Source: Bin80 sp965220935
GTDB taxonomy: Bacteria > Bacteroidota > Rhodothermia > Rhodothermales > Bin80
NCBI GenBank assembly: GCA_965220935.1
Contig: OZ244857.1
Span: 310,001-374,000, forward strand
Length of the DNA: 64,000 nucleotides
Direction of reading: 5' to 3'
Shown here: positions 28,329 through 35,853 of the stretch, piece by piece
Layout: each line of letters opens with the position of its first letter
How positions within the stretch are numbered: the first letter of the stretch is position 1
Position numbers and translations under genes: made by a program
The notes under the pieces: model-generated
Database searches by the model: none
Seen by the model: only the letters and a program-made list of their open reading frames with translations
Told to the model about the DNA's origin: nothing

Positions 28329-29009
28329 ATGATTGCTCGTGATGGATGGCCATTTGTTCTGGCATCATGTATGATTGGATTAATACTATCGGGGCTTATT
28401 TTGATCATCCCAGGAATTCCGAGATGGATTGTTTTTGTTTTTATTCCTTTACTGTTACCTGGGCTGGGCCTCATGGTGGCTTACTTTTTCAGGGATCCAA
28501 AGAGAAATCCCTCGCCTGATTCGGCCAATCTGATTCTAGCGCCAGCTGATGGGAAAATTGTGGAGATAGTTTGCGAGGATGAAACAGATTATATAGGAGG
28601 GAAGGTGTTAAGAATTTCTATATTTCTTTCAATTCTTGATGTCCATGTGAATCGTGTGCCCGTAAAAGGGATTGTACGTTATATCAACTATAAATCTGGA
28701 CATTTTCGGGTTGCATGGCATCCAAAAGCATCCACTGAGAACGAACAATCTCTCATTGGAGTGGAGCACTCATCGGGGGCACGAATTTTGTTCAAACAAA
28801 TTGCGGGGACTCTGGCGAGGCGTATCGTGAATAGGCTTTGTGTGGGAGATCGTGTCAGTGCGGGTGAACGGTTTGGGTTGATTAGATTTGGGTCACGAAT
28901 GGATGTAATGTATCCAGCACATTATCCTGTATATGTAAAGATTGGAGATCAGGTAACGGCAGGGGAGAGCATACTCGGGGTTATTGATGTTGAATCAACT
29001 CGTGATTAA
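28329..29009 (+). CDS. psd: Phosphatidylserine decarboxylase (short form)
   Basis: 226-residue proenzyme of the short, archaeal-like PSD group common in Bacteroidota. It makes phosphatidylethanolamine from phosphatidylserine. Two N-terminal membrane segments (about 8-30 and 33-54) are followed by the catalytic domain with APADGKIV, SILDVHVNRVPVKG and GHFRVAWHPKAS. The self-cleavage GS pair that generates the pyruvoyl group is at about 188-189 (RFGSRMDV). The expected partner, pssA, is not adjacent but begins 8.4 kb downstream on the same strand, beyond an accessory island. Confidence 0.93.
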   Translation: MIARDGWPFVLASCMIGLILSGLILIIPGIPRWIVFVFIPLLLPGLGLMVAYFFRDPKRNPSPDSANLILAPADGKIVEIVCEDETDYIGGKVLRISIFLSILDVHVNRVPVKGIVRYINYKSGHFRVAWHPKASTENEQSLIGVEHSSGARILFKQIAGTLARRIVNRLCVGDRVSAGERFGLIRFGSRMDVMYPAHYPVYVKIGDQVTAGESILGVIDVESTRD

Positions 29010-29428
29010 GCCTATGCCTTTTTGCTCATGCTTTGGCTTATGAACATGCGTGAGTTCGCACTTAATCGTTAATTATAGATATAGAGTATGGTAATCACTG
29101 AATACAATTAAGAAGCTTCTGCCGCTATTCCCACTAAGGCGTAACTCACCGTAGATATGGAAGATTCTGTCTTTATTTTTGCAAAATGAAGATCTTTGTA
29201 GCCAAATGTCAAGATCTCTTGCCTATTTGTGTAGTGAAAGCATGGTTGAAGTGGCAGGAATACGAATAATTCACAGGGCAGTGGACTGAGAATCTTAATT
29301 TTGATGAACAAGAAACGAGTTAGTGGGAACTCATGTAGGCTCATTACATAGCAAAAAAAACCAGCGGGTATGCCATGCAATGAACACCTGCCAATTGTTT
29401 ATGGAGAGAACACACAAACTCCCAGTAC
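29010..29428. other. Gene-free stretch at the left edge of the island
   Basis: About 420 bases after psd. The only ORF of note, minus strand 29108-29380 (90 codons), is cysteine- and phenylalanine-rich, has no recognisable motif and probably is not real. A short imperfect hairpin (TAAGCC ... GGCTTA, 29007-29040) follows the psd stop but lacks a T-tract. Confidence 0.35.
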
Positions 29429-29965
29429 TTAAGGGGCACTCTTACCTTCTATTTCCAGCAATTTATCTCTAAGCTCAATGCCAATTACTTCACGAACTTG
29501 ATTTTCCGAAACACCTTTTTCATAGGCCACATTACGGATGATTTGACGATCTTCATCCGAATAGTGATCGTCGTTCTGAACATAACTAAAACTAAATTCT
29601 TGAATATCATATGGTTCTTTGCCCTTGACTTCGTCTTTTGTAACTTCAGCAAGTTTACCAGCGAAGTGATCGGCGTTTAATTTTCTGGCTATTTTTCTGC
29701 CAAAATCAGTAAGAGGATGTGGACTTTCCGAGCCGATCACTTTTCGGGGGACATGAGAAAATATAGAAAAGATCTTATCCACGATTTTATCAAGTTTAAG
29801 TTCCATTCGATCCAAAGATTTCTCAAGACGATCCAATCTTGCTCCCACATATCCTTCCCACTTTGACCGATCGGATTTTTTCGATTTGATACTCAGGCGT
29901 ACTGCAGTAACAGTAGCGATCGCTACAATAATGACAGTAACAACAGATGTCCAATCAATGATCAT
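29429..29965 (-). CDS. Small membrane-anchored coiled-coil protein
   Basis: 178 residues. An N-terminal membrane helix (about 7-24, VVTVIIVAIATVTAVRL) is followed by a basic stretch and a heptad-like coiled coil (about 43-66, LDRLEKSLDRMELKLDKIVDKI). The C-terminal half is acidic and helical and may fold as a small three-helix domain (SDEDRQIIRNVAYEKGVSENQVREVIG). No family recognised. It is the first gene of the accessory island after psd, on the opposite strand. Similar small anchored proteins often accompany toxin or defence genes, but no partner is identifiable next to it. Confidence 0.6.
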   Translation of the reverse strand: MIIDWTSVVTVIIVAIATVTAVRLSIKSKKSDRSKWEGYVGARLDRLEKSLDRMELKLDKIVDKIFSIFSHVPRKVIGSESPHPLTDFGRKIARKLNADHFAGKLAEVTKDEVKGKEPYDIQEFSFSYVQNDDHYSDEDRQIIRNVAYEKGVSENQVREVIGIELRDKLLEIEGKSAP

Positions 29966-30143
29966 TGTAACTCGTTGCAGAAAAATGATTCAGTGAATTA
30001 ACATACAATGTACGAACAGGGTTCAAAAGAGTTTATTGAAACTGAACTGATACCAGGGACTATCAACACCAATTCATCATTATTGTATGCTACGAAAAAC
30101 TGCACCGTCCAAGAGTTATTTCAGATTGCATTATTCCAATAAT

Positions 30144-30259
30144 CTATCTCTTTTTGATTAACTTAAGACGTTCTAAATCCGAATCGCTCCAACCGATTTC
30201 ATTAGGAATTTAGGACCATAAGTCTTGCCTGAATGAAAATGAATAACCACTCGGTTCAT
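30144..30259 (-). pseudogene. HicA-like toxin remnant, copy 1
   Basis: C-terminal half of a HicA-like mRNA interferase. From the ATG at 30259 it reads VVIHFHSGKTYGPKFL; a single-base shift then restores NEIGWSDSDLERLKLIKK to a stop at 30144, the classic HicA C-terminus. The N-terminal half with the dsRBD-like start is missing. A second copy with the same lesion lies at 33465-33572. The MITE at 30265 is inserted six bases upstream of this ATG. Confidence 0.7.
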
Positions 30260-30264
30260 ACCTA

Positions 30265-30535
30265 GTGCCCGTCCATAAATAGGAAAATATCTTTGAAGCT
30301 CCTATTCTATATGACATTTATCGCCGATCATTTCGCTTGAAGATTTGCGAAGATGTGTGAATTCAAGGTAGCAAACGACAGGGGTTGTACTGAAAACTCT
30401 CATTTTTAGTACCTTTAACGCGTAATCTAGAAAATGGCCGCAAAATCTTCGCAACAAAATAACGTTTATTTTGAATCTATAAACCCATACAGAATAGGCG
30501 ATTCAGCGCTGTTAGATACTTTTCTGGACAGGCAC
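30265..30535. mobile_element. 271-bp MITE-like element with 6-bp target duplication
   Basis: The element begins GTGCCCGTCCATAAA and ends in the reverse complement of GTGCCTGTCCAGAAA, giving terminal inverted repeats of about 15 bp with two mismatches. It is flanked by TACCTA at 30259-30264 and 30536-30541. The related sequence at about 33572 has the uninterrupted site with a single TACCTA, which proves an insertion. It carries no transposase; a 78-codon ORF starting at 30434 runs out past its right end and into the next element. Parent IS family not identified. Confidence 0.8.
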
Positions 30536-30560
30536 TACCTATATCAGGCATCTCTTTATT

Positions 30561-31937
30561 GGGCCTCCCGTTTTAAGAGTGGGTTGGCCGATTTTTGGTG
30601 CCTTCTGGATACAAATCAAGTCCACCAAGATAGAAGTAAATTGCATTCTTTTATCGTTCAGGATTTCTGAATCCACGCGCACGGATTTTGATCATTTTGA
30701 TGCGACTATTGATGCTTTCAGCCGGCCCATTACTCACATCTAAAACCACCGCATTGAGAATGCCCCAAAGATGACTTCTAATGGTTTTAGCCACTTTTTT
30801 CATCGGCTCCAGACGAGTGCGTGAGAGCCACCCTAACCAACGGTTCCATGCTTTGAGCGCCCAAGTGCGATGTTTATACTTCCACAGCGTCTGGAACACT
30901 TCTTTCATCGCCCAAGCGCGTGCTGTTTTCAGTGCACTGTTTTTCAAGAGATTAAACCGCTTCTTTTGCTTGGCCGACATACTGGCCCGATTCTTAAGCC
31001 AATCATACTTTGTCCCTACCAAATCCAGAATCCCCAGTTTCTTTAACGCACGATTCTCCTCTCTGCGAACCTCATCCACCCCAGTTCCAACATATTTAGA
31101 GATATGAAAATGGTCAAATGCAATCTTGCATCGGGTCTACGCATCCTTGTTGCAGTGATGTAGGCAGGCCACATATCCATACTCACACTTTCAATCCCTG
31201 CAATTTGCTCAGGTGAACAACTATCGTAGTACTCTAATAAACTCTCTATTGTTCGCCCCTCTGACACATGTAACACCGTACCGATCCGATACAATCGTCA
31301 CATAGTTGTGCCCCTTCTTGGACGCTGTCTCATCTACGCAAATATGAGGCACGATCTTCTCTGGCTTGCGCTCCAATCCACGCTTGATTCCACGATCCAT
31401 AATATGAGCGATCATCGTCCAACTCACCCCTAAGCGTTTCGCGATCACTGAAATGCTGGTTGCATCATGCAACCAATCCATCACACAGGCCTCAAAACTG
31501 GACGTGAATTGCACACGAGTATCGGCCCAAGGAACCGAAATCGTAGTCACGCCATGCTGTGGGCACTGCACACGGGGCACACTCGCGACCACTTCCGTAC
31601 GATAATCACAGATATTAGTATGGCGCCATCATCGCTCTCGGTGATCATACCCCGGACACGCCTTCCCACACTCCGGACACCTTAACTCCGCATCCCCCGA
31701 AAGCGTTACATGGATCCTCGCCGCATAACGACTCGTCTCCTGCTCAATCTCGGACACGGTGACGCAATACCAATCAAATGATTCACATCTGTTATTTTTA
31801 AAGCCATCTTTTTTTTGATAAGTTGAAGGATAGATAAACAAATCTAAACTACTATAAAAATCCTTACCGAACCTTATTCTTGTTACCCTCGTTTACCCAT
31901 TTCTGAAAATATCACCCACTTAAAAAATGGGAGGCCC
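30561..31937 (-). mobile_element. ISL3-family insertion sequence
   Basis: 1377-bp element with ends GGGCCTCCCGTTTTAAGAG and, on the opposite strand, GGGCCTCCCATTTTTTAAG, forming imperfect inverted repeats of about 24 bp. The 8-bp direct repeat TCTTTATT flanks it exactly (30553-30560 and 31938-31945), the target duplication size typical of ISL3. The same target is intact at about 33586-33600, so the empty site is preserved in this window. The transposase it carries is frameshifted. Confidence 0.9.
30573..31841 (-). pseudogene. Frameshifted ISL3-family transposase
   Basis: Transposase inside the ISL3 element, readable in five segments. These are the zinc-binding N-terminus (LRCPECGKACPGYDHRER), an HTH and start of the DDE domain (VIAKRLGVSWTMIAHIMDRG, then CVDETASKKGHNYVTIVSD), a middle part (GIESVSMDMWPAY), and a long C-terminal part (SNGPAESINSRIKMIKIRARGFRN). 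A last shifted piece, NAIYFYLGGL, completes it. These are standard ISL3 landmarks, including catalytic D residues in CVDET and VSMDMW and the E in AESINSRIK. Four or more shifts make it non-functional as read. Confidence 0.88.
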
Positions 31938-32000
31938 TCTTTATTAAAGGCTATTGTGGCCCCTGCGCAGATTCTTGTCCCACCCATCACGTTTAATGCA

Positions 32001-32309
32001 TTATGAGATCTTGTGCTGTGATGTTTTCGACTTCTCGCCAAGCTTGATGGGAGATGGGCATGAAACGGGTATTTCTATGGTTACAGGATCACTATAATTT
32101 TGAATCTTTAAATGTGGCCCTTCTGGAAATAGTTCTCCATGTTCAGACAAGGAGTTCAAATATAATTTGACCGCATCTTTGGCATTGGTAACTACTTCGT
32201 CTATTGTAGTAACACCAACATGGAGTCCCTTCAGTGCAGGGGCATCGGCATAAAATCCGTTTTCATCTTCCTCAATACAAACGGCTACGGTTATGTCATA
32301 TTTTTGCAT
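32001..32309 (-). CDS. HicB-family antitoxin, copy 1
   Basis: 102 residues from the ATG at 32309 (an upstream TTG at 32315 is in frame). The HicB partial-RNase-H fold is recognisable: GFYADAPALKGLHVGVTTIDEVVTNAKDAVKLYL, followed by a proline-rich linker and SDPVTIEIPV. HicB proteins bind and neutralise HicA mRNA interferases and repress their own operon. Its downstream hicA is truncated and broken, so this is an orphan antitoxin. A palindrome overlaps its start and an inverted repeat lies 50 bases upstream. No DNA-binding C-terminal domain is visible. Confidence 0.75.
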   Translation of the reverse strand: MQKYDITVAVCIEEDENGFYADAPALKGLHVGVTTIDEVVTNAKDAVKLYLNSLSEHGELFPEGPHLKIQNYSDPVTIEIPVSCPSPIKLGEKSKTSQHKIS

Positions 32310-32317
32310 GTGCAAAA
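32302..32317. promoter_or_regulatory. Palindrome overlapping the hicB start
   Basis: TTTTGCATGTGCAAAA, a nearly perfect 16-bp palindrome covering the start codon. It is conserved in copy 2 at 33952-33967. It is a plausible autoregulatory operator or a structure masking translation initiation. Confidence 0.4.
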
Positions 32318-32358
32318 TGTGTGATTGTTAGGGTAATAATATTCAATTGGCTTCATTG

Positions 32359-32375
32359 TCCGAATTATGTTCGGA
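32359..32375. promoter_or_regulatory. Inverted repeat upstream of hicB, copy 1
   Basis: TCCGAA-TTATG-TTCGGA, a perfect 6-bp inverted repeat with a 5-base spacer. It is retained at 34022-34038 in copy 2 although flanking bases have diverged, which supports a function such as an operator for the antitoxin. Confidence 0.45.
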
Positions 32376-32543
32376 TACACCCAAAGACATTCGCCAAGAT
32401 TGACGATACTGGAGTATGTAAACAAGTTCCTTGTATCGTCTGCATTTCCACCTTTTCAATACTAATTACTTATGTCATGACCTCCAATGTTCAGTGATTG
32501 GGCTGGGGTAAGCCCATAACGATTCTCACATATTCTTAACAAC

Positions 32544-32574
32544 TTGATACAAAGTTACTTGAAATTTGTATATT
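32544..32574 (+). promoter_or_regulatory. Possible promoter of the panAT-like operon
   Basis: TTGATA at 32544-32549 and TATATT at 32569-32574 with a 19-base spacer, ending 63 bases before the start of the Panacea gene. The spacer is longer than the sigma70 optimum, so this is tentative. Confidence 0.3.
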
Positions 32575-32637
32575 AGAGTGTTGAGGGTTTCAGATTATTG
32601 TGTTGGAGTCAATTACATTAACCTATATCATTGAAAG

Positions 32638-33093
32638 ATGCTCAAGAGCAGAGATGCACATAAGGCTGCTAGTCAGATCCTTTTCATTGCTGGTCATAGT
32701 GGACGAAACCTTACGCCCATGCAGTTAATTAAGCTGTCATATATTGCTCATGGTTGGACATTGGGCATATCGGGGAAACCATTATTTAATGATACGGTTG
32801 AGGCCTGGCGATATGGTCCTGTAGTACCCGATATTTATCACAAGTATAAAGAATTTAGACATTCCCCAATTGTCGGTAGATTGAAAGATCTACGTGATTC
32901 ATTCACTCCTAATTTCTTAGCTATTATGGTACGAGTGGTAGAAGTTTATGGGAAGTATGACGGATTATACTTATCTGCATTAACTCATAGGCGTGATAGC
33001 CCATGGGACATCACAATGAGAGAAAAGGGGGAAAATGCAGCAATTCCAAACGATCTTATTGAAAAACACTACAAGTCATTTATTCGTCAATGA
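32638..33093 (+). CDS. Panacea-domain (SocA/DUF4065) antitoxin
   Basis: 151 residues of the Panacea family, first known from the SocA proteolytic adaptor and phage GepA proteins. Visible family features are LTPMQLIKLSYIAHGW, FNDTVEAWRYGPVVPDIYHKYK and the C-terminal RRDSPWD. Panacea domains act as antitoxins for many unrelated toxin types (PanAT systems). The stop overlaps the next gene's ATG by four bases (ATGA), the tight coupling typical of an antitoxin-toxin pair. Because the neighbour is a membrane protein, this resembles the PanAT class whose toxin contains transmembrane helices. No HTH is visible. Confidence 0.85.
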   Translation: MLKSRDAHKAASQILFIAGHSGRNLTPMQLIKLSYIAHGWTLGISGKPLFNDTVEAWRYGPVVPDIYHKYKEFRHSPIVGRLKDLRDSFTPNFLAIMVRVVEVYGKYDGLYLSALTHRRDSPWDITMREKGENAAIPNDLIEKHYKSFIRQ

Positions 33094-33449
33094 GCGAAAC
33101 GCAGAATCTTGCATTCATTGGTCAAGATGTTTCAGAGAGCGAGTCTAATGAACCACAGCGTGCAAAAGATGAAGCACGGCGATTATTTGAGTTGGTAGAA
33201 GGTAAACACGAACGGGATCATCAAATACGGAGAAATATTCATCGGGGGATACTCATTGGATTTTGGGTAGGTTTTTTATTGATGATTATTTTTTTGATAG
33301 TGTGGACATGGCATTTATTGTTACCGGAACGACTCCATTTTGTAACACCTACCAATCTTGACATCATTCAGGCTGTCATCGTCAGTGTCATTGGATCATC
33401 GTTTCTAACAAAGCATGTTAGGAATTTGTTTGGTAAACTTGAAGTTTAA
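33090..33449 (+). CDS. Small two-helix membrane protein, candidate PanT toxin
   Basis: 119 residues: a charged N-terminal helix (about 20-52, rich in Glu/Arg/Lys), a long membrane segment (about 55-75, GFWVGFLLMIIFLIVWTW) and a second weaker one (about 92-108, IIQAVIVSVIGSSFLTK), ending basic. No enzymatic motif is present. Coupled by ATGA overlap to the Panacea antitoxin, it is the likely toxin, acting by disturbing the inner membrane. This assignment comes from gene context and from known PanAT pairs with membrane toxins, not from sequence similarity I can verify. Confidence 0.65.
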   Translation: MSETQNLAFIGQDVSESESNEPQRAKDEARRLFELVEGKHERDHQIRRNIHRGILIGFWVGFLLMIIFLIVWTWHLLLPERLHFVTPTNLDIIQAVIVSVIGSSFLTKHVRNLFGKLEV

Positions 33450-33468
33450 GGCGGAAGCGCCTCTTTTT
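33449..33468 (+). terminator. Rho-independent terminator after panAT
   Basis: AGGCG-GAAG-CGCCT hairpin with a stable tetraloop followed by CTTTTT, starting at the last base of the toxin stop codon. Its T-tract coincides with the left boundary of duplicated segment copy 2. Confidence 0.75.
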
Positions 33469-33572
33469 GATTAACTTAAGACGTTCTAAATCCGAATCGC
33501 TCCAACCGATTTCATTAGGAATTTAGGACCATAAGTCTTGCCTGAATGAAAATGAATAACCACTCGGTTCAT
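33465..33572 (-). pseudogene. HicA-like toxin remnant, copy 2
   Basis: Same C-terminal HicA fragment as copy 1 (VVIHFHSGKTYGPKFL, frameshift, then IGWSDSDLERLKLIKK), with identical truncation and frameshift. The fragment runs into the panAT terminator at its 3' end. Sharing both lesions means the gene was already dead before the duplication. Confidence 0.7.
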
Positions 33573-33651
33573 ACCTATATCAGGCATCTCTTTATTAAAG
33601 GCTATTGTGGCCCCTGCGCAGATTCTTGTCCCACCCATCACGTTTAATGCA

Positions 33652-33959
33652 TTATGAGATCTTGTGCTGTGATGTTTTTGACTTCTCGCCAAGCTTGATG
33701 GGAGATGGGCATGAAACGGGTGTTTCTATGGTTACAGGATCACTATAATTTTGAATCTTTAAATGTGGCCCTTCTGGAAATGGTTCTCCATGTTCAGACA
33801 AGGAGTTCAAATATAATTTGACCGCATCTTTGGCATTGGTAACTACTTCGTCTATTGTAGCAACACCAACATGGAGTCCCTTCAGTGCAGGGGCATCGGC
33901 ATATAATCCGTTTTCCTCTTCCTCAATACAACGGCTACGGTTATCTCATATTTTTGCAT
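33652..33959 (-). pseudogene. HicB-like antitoxin, copy 2, frameshifted
   Basis: Starts MQKYEITVAV like copy 1, but loses one A near 33929-33932 (ATACAAC instead of ATACAAAC). The frame then reads VLRKRKTDYMPMPLH and stops. The downstream sequence would restore the HicB C-terminus, and stays over 95 percent identical to copy 1 by eye. Confidence 0.85.
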
Positions 33960-34290
33960 GTGCAAAATGTGTAGCGATTATAGGAAAGAAGTATACGCTT
34001 AATGTTCTATTGGTTTGATTGTCCGAATTATGTTCGGATACATCCTTGAGACATTCGCCAAGATTGACGATACTGGAGTATGTAACCAAGTTCCTTGTAT
34101 CATCCTGTATTTCCACCTGTTCAAATCTGAATTAATTCCGTAACGGGAGTTCCTTTTTAGGTTGATAGAGCATTCAGGAAACCCATGTTATTCATCATAT
34201 TTTGATCGTTAAATTATAGCGAATTATATGGGTACATGCAAAGAAAATCATCGTCTATGTTTAGATTAGATGAAATTATGAATCTAACCA

Positions 34291-35850
34291 ATGGACGCAG
34301 AACGAACTGAATTACACAAAACCATCTGGCGCATCGCCAATGATCTGCGCGGCGCGGTAGACGGCTGGGATTTTAAGAGCTATGTTCTTGGCATGCTCTT
34401 CTACCGGTTTATATCTGAGAACCTGACAGGCTACCTCAATCAGAGACAGCATGAGGCTGGGCTTGTTGATTTCCAGTATGCCGATTTGAGCGACCGCGAA
34501 GCGGAAACCGCGCGTGAGGTGATTATCAAGGAAAAAGGCTTCTACATCCTTCCGTCGGAGCTCTTTGTGAATTTACGCGCCCGTGCCCGCGATGATGAAA
34601 ACCTCAATGTCACCCTACACCGCATCTTCACCAATATTGAGACCTCGGCCACTGGAACCGAAAGCGAGAATGACATGAGGGGCTTATTTGAGGATGTGGA
34701 TGTTAACAGCACCAAATTAGGATCAACGGTGGCCAAGAGAAATGAAAAACTGGTCAAACTCCTCAGTGCGATTGGGGATTTACCGCTCAATGACACGGAG
34801 GACTTTTCTTCAAACACCATTGATTTGTTTGGGGATGCCTATGAGTTTCTGATGACGATGTATGCTTCGGCTGCGGGGAAATCTGGTGGAGAGTTTTTCA
34901 CTCCGCAGGAGGTCTCTGAGCTCCTTGCACGCATGACCGTGGTGGGCAAAGATGAAGTCTCAAAAGTCTATGATCCAGCCTGCGGCTCTGGCTCGTTACT
35001 GTTAAAATTTGCCAAAGTGCTCGGACGTGACAATGTGCGTCTAGGCTTCTTTGGCCAAGAAATCAATTTGACGACCTATAATTTGTGTAGAATCAACATG
35101 TTTTTGCACAACATCAATTTCGAGCAATTTGATATTGCACATGGCGACACGCTGACCGATCCTGCCCATCTTGATGATGGCCCGTTTGAAGCGATTGTTT
35201 CTAATCCCCCCTACTCAATCAAGTGGGAGGGAAAACACAACCCTATGTTGATCAATGATCCTCGGTTTTCTCCCGCAGGTGTACTGGCACCTGCCAGTAA
35301 AGCGGATCTTGCATTTACGATGCATATCCTTTCCTGTCTGGCGGTCAATGGCACCGCTGCGATTGTTGAGTTTCCAGGGGTGCTATATCGCAGTGGAGCG
35401 GAACAGAAGATTCGTCAGTATCTGATGACCCATAACTATGTTGATGCGGTGATTCAGTTACCCCCAGACCTCTTTTTTGGCACAACGATCGCGACCTGCA
35501 TTATTGTCTTGAAAAAGTCAAAATTAGATGATGCGGTTTTATTTATTGATGCCTCGGATGCATATGTGCGTAGTGGCAATAAGAATCAACTCGCTGAAAA
35601 GCATCAGACAAAGATTCTTGATGTATTTGCTCAGCGCCAGAGCCGTGACTACTTTGCAGTGCTGGTAGACAAACAGACGATTATAGAAAACGAGTATAAC
35701 CTTGCGGTTTCGTCGTATGTTGAGACAGAGGATACCCGCGAAAAAATAAATATTTTGGACCTCAATGCAAAGATTGCGAAAATCGTTGCAAGGCAAGCTG
35801 AGCTACGACGAAAGATTGAGTCGATTGTCATGGACCTAGAATCTTCTTGA
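34291..35850 (+). CDS. hsdM: Type I restriction-modification methyltransferase HsdM
   Basis: 519-residue adenine-N6 methyltransferase subunit. The N-terminal helical HsdM_N domain begins MDAERTELHKTIWRIAND. The N6-MTase domain follows, with FFTPQEVSELLARM, SAM motif I DPACGSGSLLLKF, and catalytic motif IV NPPYSIKW. A C-terminal helix (NAKIAKIVARQAELRRKIESIV) should contact HsdS. It forms M2S with the HsdS encoded three bases downstream and methylates a bipartite target. No hsdR lies on either side within the window. It lies at the right end of the island, and its G+C is slightly higher than the adjacent remnants. Confidence 0.95.
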   Translation: MDAERTELHKTIWRIANDLRGAVDGWDFKSYVLGMLFYRFISENLTGYLNQRQHEAGLVDFQYADLSDREAETAREVIIKEKGFYILPSELFVNLRARARDDENLNVTLHRIFTNIETSATGTESENDMRGLFEDVDVNSTKLGSTVAKRNEKLVKLLSAIGDLPLNDTEDFSSNTIDLFGDAYEFLMTMYASAAGKSGGEFFTPQEVSELLARMTVVGKDEVSKVYDPACGSGSLLLKFAKVLGRDNVRLGFFGQEINLTTYNLCRINMFLHNINFEQFDIAHGDTLTDPAHLDDGPFEAIVSNPPYSIKWEGKHNPMLINDPRFSPAGVLAPASKADLAFTMHILSCLAVNGTAAIVEFPGVLYRSGAEQKIRQYLMTHNYVDAVIQLPPDLFFGTTIATCIIVLKKSKLDDAVLFIDASDAYVRSGNKNQLAEKHQTKILDVFAQRQSRDYFAVLVDKQTIIENEYNLAVSSYVETEDTREKINILDLNAKIAKIVARQAELRRKIESIVMDLESS

Positions 35851-35853
35851 TCA

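Larger units (their letters stand above)
30149..32457. repeat. Copy 1 of a duplicated hicBA segment
   Basis: This segment is a diverged direct repeat of 33462-34124. Without the MITE and the ISL3 element and their target duplications it is about 650 bases, matching the 663 bases of copy 2. Identity is near complete from the hicA remnant through hicB, then falls in the upstream region, where copy 2 has a net insertion of about 14 bases. The panAT-like pair lies between the two copies. Confidence 0.85.
33462..34124. repeat. Copy 2 of the duplicated hicBA segment
   Basis: Matches 30149-32457 minus the two insertions there. It retains the empty target sites of both elements (TACCTA and TCTTTATT each once). 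Confidence 0.85.

Noticed and set aside
29108..29380. Minus-strand ORF of 90 codons
   Set aside because: Composition is atypical, no start context or homology is evident, and no neighbour suggests expression.
30149..34124. CRISPR-like array suspected from repeated segments
   Set aside because: There are only two long copies with coding content and no short regularly spaced repeats.
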